DNA of 64,000 nucleotides. It comes from Syngnathus acus (Eukaryota > Chordata > Actinopteri > Syngnathiformes > Syngnathidae). The stretch covers positions 3,037,967 through 3,101,966 of the forward strand of contig NC_051091.1 in NCBI RefSeq assembly GCF_901709675.1, read 5' to 3'. The position numbers and the translations under genes are program-made. This document shows positions 40,601 to 53,800 of this stretch, one piece after another. Positions within the stretch are counted from its first letter, which is position 1. Every line of letters starts with the position of its first letter. The notes under the pieces were generated by a model, which worked only from the letters and a program-made list of their open reading frames with translations, was not told where the DNA came from and did not search any database.

Positions 40601-43600
40601 TGATTGCATTCGTCTCTGGCAACCTTTGTGAAAGTGTCTTAAATGTCATCTTCCCGTGTCAGCATGATTATCGGTGCAACATTTTACATTCGTAAATGTG
40701 CTGTGATTGCCAGAGACATTTTCCATCTCATTACTTAAAGGGTAACCCGTGGCTGATGAGAGGAGCTCTCGGTCTCAAACTGGCTCTTGGGTCTAAATTA
40801 TCGATGTGGGTGCTGAAATCGACCCCAAATTTCCCACCATCCGATGTAGTACTAGAGGAGGCAGATTCTCTCCTTAGACTTGTAGTACACCATTGTAGTA
40901 CACTTGGTACATTTTAGCATGACTTGTTTGAGAGGGTGGCCTTGTCTGTAGTCTGAGAAGATTGATTTGGGTGTTGTCAGTATAAAAAATAGCCCGAATG
41001 ACAAGTCTTAAAATTCCAAAGCAACCACTCACTTTCAGACATGCACTTATTTGTTTACCAGCTATTAAAAAGTCATTTATCCTTTTTAAGGCCACGCACG
41101 CTACGGGGTCAACTCGTCTTGAGGACATTGTCAAAGCATGTGTCCCTCGACCTTTAATTACGCCGCACGTCCTTTTGCAACCTTTGAACCGTCGTATTAC
41201 CGCTATCGAACCAGTGACAGGAGCTTTGCGACCGCGCTGGTCCGTCTGAGCTGCAGGATTAACCCAGACTAGGAAAGTGCAAGATGCACACTAAATGTCA
41301 GTGGGTACACAAGTGCATGAGGATGTGCTCCTTCTCCTCCAGCACGCACGTACGTCTTCACATTTATCCAATTAAAAGTTCTCCTGGTAGTATTTAGCAC
41401 TTTCCCAAACACACCCAGCTAAGATAGACTGACATATAATTTTCTGATAGCAAGTATGATATCACAGATCTGAAATATTCTTTTTCTCGTCTTACCCAGA
41501 CAGGTTGGTTCACCCCGGGGATAGATAGCTCGCTAGACAGATGCAGGAGCAGTTGGAAAGTCTTTATCTCTTGCAGTGTTCAAGGGAAAAGTAGATTCAC
41601 TGCAGCATAAATTGTCTGTCTGGCACATAAATGTACGCAGTTGGATTTTTATAACATCAAAACATGATTCTGCCCAGTTAAAGCTTGAGCAGTGCGTGGG
41701 TATATCAGGAACATGTGTTTTTACCAAACGCAGAGTAAAAAACAAACAACTCTTTGTCTGACTCAGCCGCCTGTGTGGGGTTTTGGTCAAATGATGTCCG
41801 TCGGTGAGCCTGTCAGCGCTTTGATGTCAATTTCTGTCGACGCCGGGTGGCGGAGCTGCAAAAATGTCAGCCTGCTTACATATCTTGTTTATCCTTATCG
41901 CGCAAACACAATATAAGAATGTTTCAACAAGTAGGAGCACAGATAACATTGGCGTGTAGAAAAGATGATTTTTGCAGATGATAAAGAATATATGCCAGCG
42001 AGTACTTTCAAATATCTGTTCCTCGCTGCATTGCAACAACACCGTATTGATGCTCATGTTGACAAAAAGAGAAACAAAAAAACTACCTCATCATTTAGGG
42101 TCATGTGAAATACCCTCGAGTTTTTTGCCAAATTGCAATTCTTCTGTGGCATTCAATCAAATACTATTCATTGATTTTCCGAGAAGTGCAATGTCACCCG
42201 CTTGATGACGGTCAGCTTTCCCATTGGCATCTCCACAAAACATTTACCAAATATCGGATGTCATGGAAGAACAAGAAAAGAAATCAAGGCGGGCGCTCCA
42301 GCCACAAAGGTTACGCGCCTAGCGTAATGCTTCACCACTTGTCCCCATGACAAATTCAATCAAGAGGTCGCGGCAGCGGGATGAAATAGACAATTATCCG
42401 CTGTGTTGCTCCTCCAAAGGCCAGCAAGTAGTCCATCACGCTGTACTCATGCCGCACAGGTTTCTACCTAATAGAGATATCTGGAAGAGGAAAAAAACCC
42501 TCTCAACACGGACTCTAAAAATGACCGTGATTGTGAGCTGTATCGATTACTGATGTGACATTTGTGTGTTTTTACTGTGCACAGTGGTAGAATGACATCA
42601 TACAACGGAGAAAATTCCAAGCCTAACTGCTGTATTGTGTACGGATAGGAGCACTTTTGTGAAAATCAGCAGTACTCAATTCCCTGTCAAGAGGTGCAAA
42701 TATCATTCATAGAAGAATTTGCTGAATGCAAATACTTTCAGTAGGAGGCTCGACACACACGTCCAAGACATGCACGTCGTCAAAAATGTTTTATTTTCCT
42801 TTCTCCACAATTGTCCAAATAATTTAGTGCCACTGTGCAGTACAGTGACTCCCCCGGAACATGCACAGCAGCTGGTGAGTGCCCAAAAAGATGCCAACAA
42901 TCCACACAATCCTTTTCTTCTTGTCCAACAGCAGACATATTTAGAGCAGCACCACTTGGGCCACATGAATGAATCTGTCTCCCTCGACATTTCCAACCCC
43001 CCCCCCCCTAAGTGTAGGAAATTCTTACAGTGTTTCATCTGTTTTCAATTGTGGAAATTGAAATATTTAATGTGTAACATGGGATGATTGCTGCTTTTCA
43101 TTGCGGCTCAGCGGGGACGGCGACATAATGAGGAGACAAAATTAGCAGAACAGAAATGATATCTGTTGCCGGCGGAGCTCTTTCCGCCGTTTTGTTCTCA
43201 CTGATGCTCCGCCACAATGCGGCCTCGTTTCAAAAAAAAAAAAAAAAAAAAAGCTGCATTAACATGAGGCTTATACTATTAGTGACGGCCAGGATTCTCA
43301 TCAGCTGCTGGCCCAAACAACCCAACACTGTATGTGCACCAGAGAGCTGCACAATGTCCCTACTGTGTCTATTCTAGTTTTGGCGTAGCCACTGAAACCA
43401 TTTTTCTACACCCCCACCCCTCAAAAAATTTCATTGCTCTATTTGTAGGACTAACATACAATAGTCTTTATTCTCTCGTTTGCATCTTACTAAGAGCTGG
43501 CTATTATGTGCAAAGTGTGAACGTCCAAGGCGGGGGCATATGTTTTGTTAGGTAAACAGAAAGTTAGGCGAGATAGATGGCTGACAAGCACTTCTTGTCC

Positions 43601-46600
43601 AAAAGAGGCTTTTTGTTTTGACTGCGTATGCATCATTAAAAACCCTGATATCAAATATCTGACTTTTCACTGTGATAGTTTTTTTTTTTTTCTTCTTCTT
43701 TCCCCCCTCTTGGAAGACTCTCACTTTGGTGCGCTGATTGAATGCTGTGTTATTTATTACAAATGTCCTCTAATCAAGCCGGATATCAAGACAACACCTG
43801 AAGCAAACATGACTCTCATTTAGTTCTCATTTCTTTTTAATTTTCAACCTGGAATTGTTTCACACACACGCACACACTGTATATACATCAGCTTGTTTTT
43901 TTATAAGAGAGATTAGGCGTCATGGGATCCCTCCTGTACGCATTGTGAGGACACTGGACAAATGAAGATACAAGGAGATGTCACAGTAATTTGCAGCAGC
44001 TTTTGATTGTGCTAATTATATCGTCCTCACACCTCCCACGATGACATTTTCTTCCATTACGCGTGCCGCCCAAGTGCATGCGTTCTTGCTCCTGTGTGAT
44101 TTAGCCTAAATGTCCTGATGAATAAAACAAACGCCTTTGTCACAACGTGTTCCTCATACGCTCGGCATATTAGTGAAGCACCGGATGCATAAATTGAAAT
44201 AATTGGTCTCCACTTTATATCTAACAAGAAAGCAAAGATAACAGCAGATTTTAAATGATGACAATCACGGCTGACTCGACTTGAAAGAAAACTTCTGAAA
44301 CAAAAAGGAGGAAAAAAAGGAGAGCAGGATAGTATAGGTATGTATATATATTTTTTTAGAATTTTTTTCTTCTCTGTTTAGACTACACTTTATGCCATTA
44401 TATTAAGCAAAAATTATCATCTTTAGCATAGCTGACTTGTTTCGAGTGTAGGCCCAATGACATATGGGAGCAATTGCCAGTCAAATGAGATTGAGTCATT
44501 TTCTGGGGGACACCCTGTTTTCTCAATATTCTGTTTATTAACTTTAAAATGTGACACTGAATAGAATTGCATTCCTCCCAACGCCGCTCACAGATGCCTG
44601 AAGGTGTTTAGTGTGCAAATGGAGGAGGCGTCGCATTAAAAACCTAAACGAGTGAGCCACGCAGACGCTTTCTTCCGTACTGAAGGGTTTTGTCGCATTC
44701 CCTATGCCACTTTTCCATCTGCTTTCTTTACAGAACAAAACAGCCGTTGCTAGCATGTTGTGTCCCCACTCATGACTTATCTGACAAACGGCATCTTTTG
44801 TCGCCTCCAGGAGCGCAAAAGCGGCTTCCGTACTCTTAGCAGGTCAAATAGTAACGCATCCTTGTCTGCATCAGGCCCCTGTTGTAAAGTCAGCACGCCG
44901 GCACCGCTGCCCTCCTTTGTCAACGTCAGCGTTTTGACAGCGTGCACCGGCAAAGTGCTGCAGCTTCGCGCGCTCGCTGACTAACTTGTGAAATCAAATA
45001 AGCCCTTGCAGACAGCCGCATTGATTCGAGCGGAAGGCCAACAGAGATCGGCTCACAAACCGAGAGGAGACTCTCATTGCGCTTTCTGTTCCCCATGTAG
45101 ATAACCACACCATGGCGTCGCACTCGGCGGTGAGCATTCGGATCCTGGACGTCAACGACAATCCTCCTGAGCTGGCCTCCCCCTACGAAGTCTTCATATG
45201 TGAAGATGCCATGCCGGGCCAGGTAATTTTCTTGCCATTCCCAGCAGCACGATGGCAAAAATCACATTAACTTTTTGATTCACAAATCCATGCAATTACT
45301 TCCCAAAAGGCTGTTTTGTTCTGTTTCTGCACAAATGCTAATCCAGCAGGACAATTATTTGGCTAATATTTGGATCAGGCACATAGCCATTTCTTCCTAA
45401 ATGACAGAAATACTTTAAAATGTTAACATGAGTATTTTAGTCTGACTTTGGGATAAAGCTTTGTTTGTGAAACCCGACTGTACCTAATCTTGTGGGTGGT
45501 GGTGCTCAATATATATGTGCAAAAGAGCTGCATCAAAGTAGAGCAAGAGCCTGCATTAAAAAAAAAAAAAAAAAACAGACATACAATGACTCAAAAACTT
45601 GTGTAACCAGCGTGAAAAGTCACAGACACAGGGGAGACCATTTTCCACTTTGAGGGGTTCTTGCTCTTTTCGCTGATAAGCATTAAAAATTCAAAGAGTT
45701 ATTCGGGTGTTTTATGCTCCACACACCATGAGGAGAAATGCCTTGGGCTAAGTTGGACCTAATTACACGTCGAAAACAAAGGAGTAATTAAAAAACAAGG
45801 CTTAAAAGGCAGCACAGCCTCCTTGCTGTATGCCGTACGTATTTACATGTGTAATGAGGCTCAGGTCTGTTCTCCTCTTGATCCACAGAGCTTTAAACGC
45901 TTTTCCAATTCCCACCGTCGCTCGCCACGTTAATTTTTTTCCTTCTTCGCCCACTGGAGGAAGCATGCATTAACCTTCAGCTTCTAATCACGGAGTTGAT
46001 TAGACGTCCTGCACCAAACACGCTGGCCCGCAAGCGTAGTGCAAGTTAATCATATGAATAGTAGCAAATGCTTCGCTAGCAACTGTGAGCACCTGTGAAA
46101 GGCAAAAGGTTATTCGCATCCATTTTTACTTGTCTGTTGTGGCTTTTTATGGTGTTGTGGAGATGGCCGTGGCCGCGGCTGGGATTGAATGAAAATGTGT
46201 TTGCCTTTGGCCAAAGGCTTCCCGGCATTCATTTTCAGTCTCTGGGGAATTCACAAGATGGGGCCTGAGGGAAAACAATACTTTTTCCGCCTCCCTATTA
46301 TTTTCATAGGTAACGGGGGTCCGACTGAAATGCCGTATGATTTAGGTCGAGGGATGGGTTGCGTCGGCGGAGCTTGCGGGTGTTCATAGCAGAGGAGATT
46401 GGTTGAAAGTGGGGAAGACAGAATGCTGCTCTTCTGTTACATTCAATTCTTTCTTCCAAATTCCAAGATGACCAGTAATTAATTACATATACAAATATTT
46501 CATGTCATTTTACTCATGCGCTGCAGGACGTGATGAAAGGTTTAATTATATTTTCTCTTTTGAATGAGTTTGCATACAAATCTCATTGAAAGTGGCATAA

Positions 46601-49600
46601 ATGAAGAAAATATTTCCTTCCGCGTCAAGTCAAAGTCAAATCATTTTGAGAAGCTTCTCCTGCTTGCCTCACGCACCCGGAGAATGTTCACTCCTCTCTG
46701 TTCCATCTGGCTACTGTGAAAAGCAAAGATAAATAAAGAAATGCACGTTTGAAAGCATTGGCGCCGCTTTTGTTGAGTGCCAAGCGTCTGAGGCCCGAGA
46801 CGCTGGCAGAATGCATTGGAGCCCACACAACACCTGCTATATTTCACATCAACGCAAAGCAAATCAACTGTCAAATTGCCGGCGATGAGTTTCCAAACTT
46901 TTTTCACAGAAGGCTGCTCCTGGAATCCATGTTGTCGTTGCAAATGGTCCGAGACTCTCCCCTGGAGTGCGGCACATGGCTTCGCCGTGATGCATGGCGC
47001 AGGTTCATTGCTCGTCTTCAGCTACGGTATCTTTAGTCTTTCACGGGTTCTTTGTTAGTGTACATTATCCTCATCAAAAAAATATTGAGGGAACTGGACG
47101 CCGAAATACTTTGGTTGCTTTAAAAGCCTGACAGCACCCCCCCAAAAAATATGTTCTTATTCCACAGCAAGAGTTGTTTTGCGGCAATTCAAACGGGTAA
47201 CCGGTTGGCATGTAGGATGGTCCTCCAAGGGGACACGCCCACCACCAGTTTCAGTTGTTATATTACAATTTGAAGCGAATAATTCCAATCAATTCATTGA
47301 AAATGCCATCCCGACAGAGTGCTGACATGGACTTTCTCGGTACTTACCGACGTTAGCATTGACCGCAGCGACCTCTGCTCTCAGAAACACTCAATACCGG
47401 CCTTATTAGCTAAGCTCCTCTTAGTCAAACCAATATGAATCCAAAGTGCATTCAAATGATTTTACCAAAGCAGAGAGCCTTGCCACATCAAGAAGACAGT
47501 TAGGGGATCTAGTAGGAGAATCAAGAGGAATAATACTCTATTTAAGAACAACACATCCATTTATGAACAGAATGTTCTTATACATATCTTCGGTAACTTT
47601 AGGAAGTGACTAAGAAAAAATGCAGAATTCTCTGAAAACAACAACTCCAAATTACACCTTCAATTTCTAACTCGGTGTGACTTTCGAATTGTTTTTGGTT
47701 TTAACCCTGCCACTAGCGATTGTATTGACAAAAGCCGTCAGAGATGAATGTCCCATCTATCATTTCATGTCTGGCTATTTCGTTATTGGCTGCGTCCCAT
47801 GGCTCCCCTGAAATGGAAACGCCTTTGCGTCCTCTCACAACCTTGAGCGGTCACACAGGTCCCGGTAAGGCGGGTTGCACTTTTGGGAAAGTCTCCCCCT
47901 CTAGCTTTCCAACCCAATGAGGAGATTTAAGAGGGTCAGGAAAGGGGAGCGGCGGATAGAAATCCAATTAGGTGATTGCGCTTGAGGGAGCTATGCAGGC
48001 TGCTCGATAAACTCCCACACAACCAGCGCTCACCTCCTCTTCCGTCTTCCTCCTCCTGTAAAGAGGAGAAAAGACTCATCAAACCCACTGTACCATCTCC
48101 TGTTGTCTCACCGTGTTTAGTTGAAATTCTTTCGTGAGATTCGTTAAGATTGGTTGCAACCCTGCTGGTGGCTGGTTTTGCTGGCAGCGAGTTTTGGTTG
48201 GCCCGCCCGCAGACGACGCCTTGAGACTAGCGCCCCTGCTGAGGACTCTGATGTCGAAAACAGATCAAGGCTCACTTCATACATTTCTTCAAAAGATATT
48301 ACAGCATTCATCTCTCGGCTGGAGCCAAATTCCTGCTTATGACACCCATCCCCCCTCCCCCACTTTCTGACTTGCATAAACCTGAAAAGGCTTTGGAGAA
48401 TGATGAGAAGAGGAGACCACGTCTGTTTTGGCAGAGACTTTTTCGCTTGTATGGATCAAAGAGGAGTTTGTTGGTTGTGCGCGACAGATCACACACAAAA
48501 TATTGGTGTGCACTGAGGGACTGGCGTCTTTATTAAAGGACCGCGTTGCTATTTCTAAACGTCTTTATATGGCTGGCCGCGTAGTTGTTCGCAAAACGCA
48601 GCTGCCGTATGACCGGCTGCTGTTAAATCATCAGTCACACGTGCCCTGTGGTTAAATGCCAAACCATTCCGTCTACTGGGACGGGCTTCGTGAAATGTCA
48701 GAGAGGTATGGTGCAGCAATCAACTAACTTGGCAAGTGCAGATGGCGAAGAAAAAAAAGCATCTTTGAGAACAAGGAGAGGCCCGAAATGATGCCGATGG
48801 CGTCATTCATCGGCGCAATAGCAATTCTTCAAAATAATTGTTCCCATTTCAATCAATGCGGGACGAGTTCTTCAATAAATACACACTCAACCAATCTTCT
48901 CATGTGAAGGCACTGCACCCCGACTATCGTCTCTCCATTTTGGTCAGGCATTGCGACGAGTGTTTCGTGGCCGACTGTGTCGTGCGCCTGCAGAGAATTG
49001 GATGGTAATGTCGTCAGCGAGCCTCTCCGGGGTTGTTTTGATGTCTGTGCAGCTCACTGCAAATGGTATCTCATCTCATTGTGTCCACGCAGAGGTCTCC
49101 AAATTGGATCACAGTTGAGTTTTATCTTTGAATGCAGATCACTCTTCTTATAGAAGATTGCTGGACGACACCCCGACCGCGTTTTGTGCCTTTCATTTCC
49201 TCCCATCCTTTTATATTGCAGGTGCATTTTGCTTCTTGCTCAAGTGAAGACGGCAGTTTCCTGTCGCTTTATGTTGCGGGAAGCCTTTTAGTGGGCCGTT
49301 TTAAGAGTTTGGCCCCTGTCTATTTGTTATCATGCAAATTTCTTCTGAAATACTTTGCTGACTTTAGCTATTCACTAAAAGCCATTCAAGCTCTTCAATG
49401 ATGTCTCTAAAATGCAGTGGCATTGTTTACTCAATTTGAATGCAACCGTAGTGTGATTTTAACCTTTCTCACGTCGCGTTTTATCTTTCTTCTACTTGCT
49501 CCTCTCCGCAGATAATTCACACCGTCAGTGTGGTGGACAAAGACGAGCCGCAGACCGGACATCACTTTTACTTCACGCTGGCTCCGGAAGCCTCTGGCAA

Positions 49601-50795
49601 TCGACACTTTGACCTTTGGGATGTCCAAGGTGACAATGTGTGAAAGTTTCTGATTGAGATGAATGGAGAAGGTGAAGCCTAAATCATCATTGGAAATGAC
49701 ATCAGTCAAAACACTTTGCACAACTATAGACACACATACAATAATATCATCTTTGAATAGAATGTAAAGAGTTAGGAGATGCAACAATGGCGTGATCGGC
49801 AGTCGACCATCAAATAGTAGAGGTGGCTTTATTTTTGTATAAATGGAACTTGCTGAATTTTTCAACCATTTGTCTCCAAGCCATTCAAAAATCATTTTTA
49901 CATAACATGTCCCCTACAAGTTTGTTGTACTTGTTGGAGTCGTACATTATGGCCTAGTTCCCCAAGTTGTTGCGTGTAAAAGTACGCAAAGCACAGCCTA
50001 AATGACAACAACCATTCCCCAACAAATATGACTGACAGCCCAAATAAATAAACACCCTGAGCAACAGTGAGTGACTATTTTCCAACTTTAGACGAGACGT
50101 GGTTCATCGCTGCGCCACGGATCATTTCGCCCGTTTCACGTTGTCGCCCCGCCCGCAAAACAAACAACAACACGTGGGCAGATCCTCGATTAAAGTCACG
50201 GACTTAAGCCAATGTGACACGCGGCTAAATCAAGATTGATGTGACACCGGGGAAATGTCACGGGAGCAGCCTGAGCGATGGGGAAATGTCACGGCGCTGG
50301 CTCAAGTTGCGAGCCAGGCCCGTTGCAGCCCAAGCGTGAACCTGCACGCAGGCACAAATGGCCAGCACGATACATCCCACGAGCTTCTTCAGCTTTGTAT
50401 ACACACACACGCATGCTAACACACACACGCATCCATCAGCAAGTGCTTGCGGGACACGGTGTGCGTGTGTGTGATTAAATACATGTAAAGGTTACACATA
50501 GCACCAACCAAACATGTGTTTGTTTACATTTTGTTGAAGGTAGGCCAGGTAGCTCATCAAAAACATTCACACAATAGTGAGCCTTGTATACCCAAGTGAG
50601 AATGGAGGGGAGGGAGCGAGCGGGGGTGCACAGACTTTGTAATCCTCCCACCCGTTCTCGTTACTGGCCTCTCCCGTGTCTCCTCTGGTGGACACATTTG
50701 TCAACCTGTCACTTTCAATCTGTCGCATCTTCTCCTCCTCATGCCGTGTGCGGGGCCTCCGCACACACCATGAGAGACGAGAGCCCCCATCCCGC

Positions 50796-50826
<31 letters not shown>

Positions 50827-53800
50827 TCCTCCCGCCCCCCACTTACCTATCACCAACACCATTGCCACCATCTCGCTGATAAACACTCTTAATGTTGTCA
50901 GCGGTCGTCAGGAAACACAAACGCGGCTGATTCCTGACATGCCACTCAAGGCAACAAAAGTGACTTGAAGCAGTTCGCTTGATTCGATTAAGTCATTTTT
51001 AATTGCGTTCGTGTTGATAGAGTTAAGCTTGGGCCGTTATGCGTGACCACTTTTCATGTTTCATTCTTTTGTCCTCATACGCACTTCCAAAATATTTATG
51101 GATCTTGTTTTCTAATTTTTGTCTTGAATTTTATATTAATGTACTTTCCAAATAATGTACATATTTTAAAATTCCCAAAACATATAGTATTTGGTAATAT
51201 ATAGCACTACTCTTTTGGGTGGTGCCTTTAAGAGAATGACAAAAGCTGGCATGTCAAAATCCAAAGGAGAACTTCAGGGGCATCATGTTCTCGTGTGCAC
51301 GAGCGCTAATAGAGAGATCGTCATCTTTGCGTACCAGAAGTGCGCCGGAGCTGCATGGATAATGGTGATGTACGTTCTGGAAGATGGATTGCTCGATATC
51401 TCATATGCAAGTGCGCCCACCAAGCCGCTCAGACTCTATTTGTCAAAGCCTCCGAGGGAATTCTCATCCATCCATCTATGTCTCCAGGATGAGCTTTTCA
51501 CACATAGCGCTGATGTTTAACTTCTGTTTATTCTGCTCATTTTCTCCCTTACCTTCATGTTTGTTTAAGGGAGCATGATAAATGTTGCAACCATGGAAGC
51601 TTTCTCCAAAAAACATCATGTTGATGGTAATCATCATCTCTGTCGTTGTCATAGCAACCTTTGTCCACCTGCCGTAGCGGTCTCTCATCCTGCTGGAACA
51701 GCGACACGTCTCAAGAGTCTTTGAAAGCTCATCACTGTCCGAAACTACGACATAAATGCATCATATGTCTCCTTTTGCCCCTTCGACGCAACCTAGACAC
51801 CACCGCCGGTATCCGGACGCAGCGGTCAGGCTTCAACCGGCACGAGCAGAACGTCTACTTCCTGCCCATCCTGGTGGGTGACAGCGGCCCCCCCTCGCTC
51901 AGCTCCACGGGCACCCTGACCATTCACATCTGCGGCTGTGACACAGGTGAGCACCCTTAGCAGCAATCACCATCACCAGCGGCCGCGCTGAAAGGTCATC
52001 TGGGTTGTTTTGCTTTTTGCACACAATTTGTTAGCTGCTCAAGGCGACACCACAAAGGAGGGTCACAATTGTAAATGAATTAATGCCTTCGATGCAATGT
52101 GATTATTATTTTATTTATCGTGCATTATGTTCTTTTACAGCTGGAACCATCGAGTCCTGCAACGCTACCGCCTATGTCATGAGTGCAGCTCTCAGCCCCG
52201 GGGCACTTATCGCACTGCTGGTGTGCATGCTCATCCTCATCGGTAAGCCAACGGATGAATTGACTGAGGTACTCATGAATGTATGCCGGAGTACGTAAAC
52301 GGGTGGGCGACGGATGGCTAAGTACACTTCATTAAGGTGAGCCAGCGGTGGTCAGGTCAACTACTCACCAAGAGCCGTGGATTTCTTAAGGGGGCTGCGC
52401 CAGTTAAAGAGTGAAGCCGCGCACACGTATTGATTTTCCACCATCTTGATCGAGGCATGATGCAAGGGAAAAATGGCATGTGTATGCTCACAGATTTTTA
52501 TTGAAGTAAATGACATGCCAGAAAAGTTCCAGCAACATTCCTCACAAAAGGATGCTCTTTTTTTTAAGCAGAACGATGTCAACGGCTTTCAGTCTTCTAT
52601 TGCGAGCTATTAACTTTCTTTCCTACTGAGGTTGAGTGAAAGGAGCAACCCAGTTGACACTGGCAAGACTTTACAAGCACTCGTACTAGCACAAACATGT
52701 CGTACACGCCGAGACCTGTGCGATTCCGTGTTGTTCTACATGAACTTTTCATGAATAGTCTTATTCTGAATAGTCTTTCCCCCAGAGGCGAGCGCACCTG
52801 AATGATGGATGATGCGACGCCCCGCCGTTCGCAAGTGTGACTCAGAGCGCTGTCAGTGTCTTGTAAAGAGCTCGTCCTAATGAGACTTGTTATGAATATG
52901 CCTCCATTAAGCAGAACATTTTCTCGGGAGCAGAGCATCACTTATTCATCATCCTTTTAAAGACATCCACAAACACGTTGGCCGTATGTCGAGCGCGGTC
53001 TCTGCTTGCTATTCAACTCGGCTGTGTTTGTGTTGTGTTTTGTGGGCCACATGCGCTCCAAAACCCCGAATGAAAAGTATTTGCCTTGAGATGCTCGTCA
53101 CAAATACGCAATACAAAACCATGTAGTATGTTGTTCCTGCTTTTTCTGAGAATGCCATTGTACTGTTTAGTGGACATTGAGCACTTACGCATTTAAAAAA
53201 AGAACCTTCACAGAACCATTATTAGATACTCTCGAACAAATCTAATGTTTCTTTTGTATTGCTTTTCTATAGAATTTTATTTTTTAACCATTTACTAGAT
53301 ACTTCAAAACAAAACGAATGTTTGTTTTTTGTATTGGGTTTCAATAGAGGTTTCAATTAATGTTTCAAAACCCTAAAGATGGGTTTCTGCTTGTGGAGTT
53401 CGACCAAAACATGGCTGAAAATATTAGATTTGTATTCAGTATACACTACTTGTACAGTACACAAGCAGTGTTGGAGTAACAAATTGGGCCATCTGTAAAT
53501 GAACTCAACTGCGTTAGTCTGAGAAAACACTCCGATATTTACATTACCGCAATGAGTGTAAACATATGAGCAGTTGGACTTTTTTTTATTTTTTTGCTCG
53601 ACTGTTCCATTTAAGTGCGTGAGTTGTTGTCGCCATTACATCAATGCCACTCGGGCTGACTGATTGGTTGAAAATGGAGTGGAGCGTCTTCGCAAAGCAC
53701 TTCCGAGCAGCCCAAGTCACAGGAGCGTTAATGTGGCTTAGCAGCAGCATCAGCAGCAGAGCTTGAGCTCACTTGACTTTTGTGTGGTGAGGTGTCATAT

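Noticed and set aside
49431-49895. 154-codon minus-strand frame
   Set aside because: It is antisense to the EC5 exon at 49512-49629 and continues into intron. No family resemblance.
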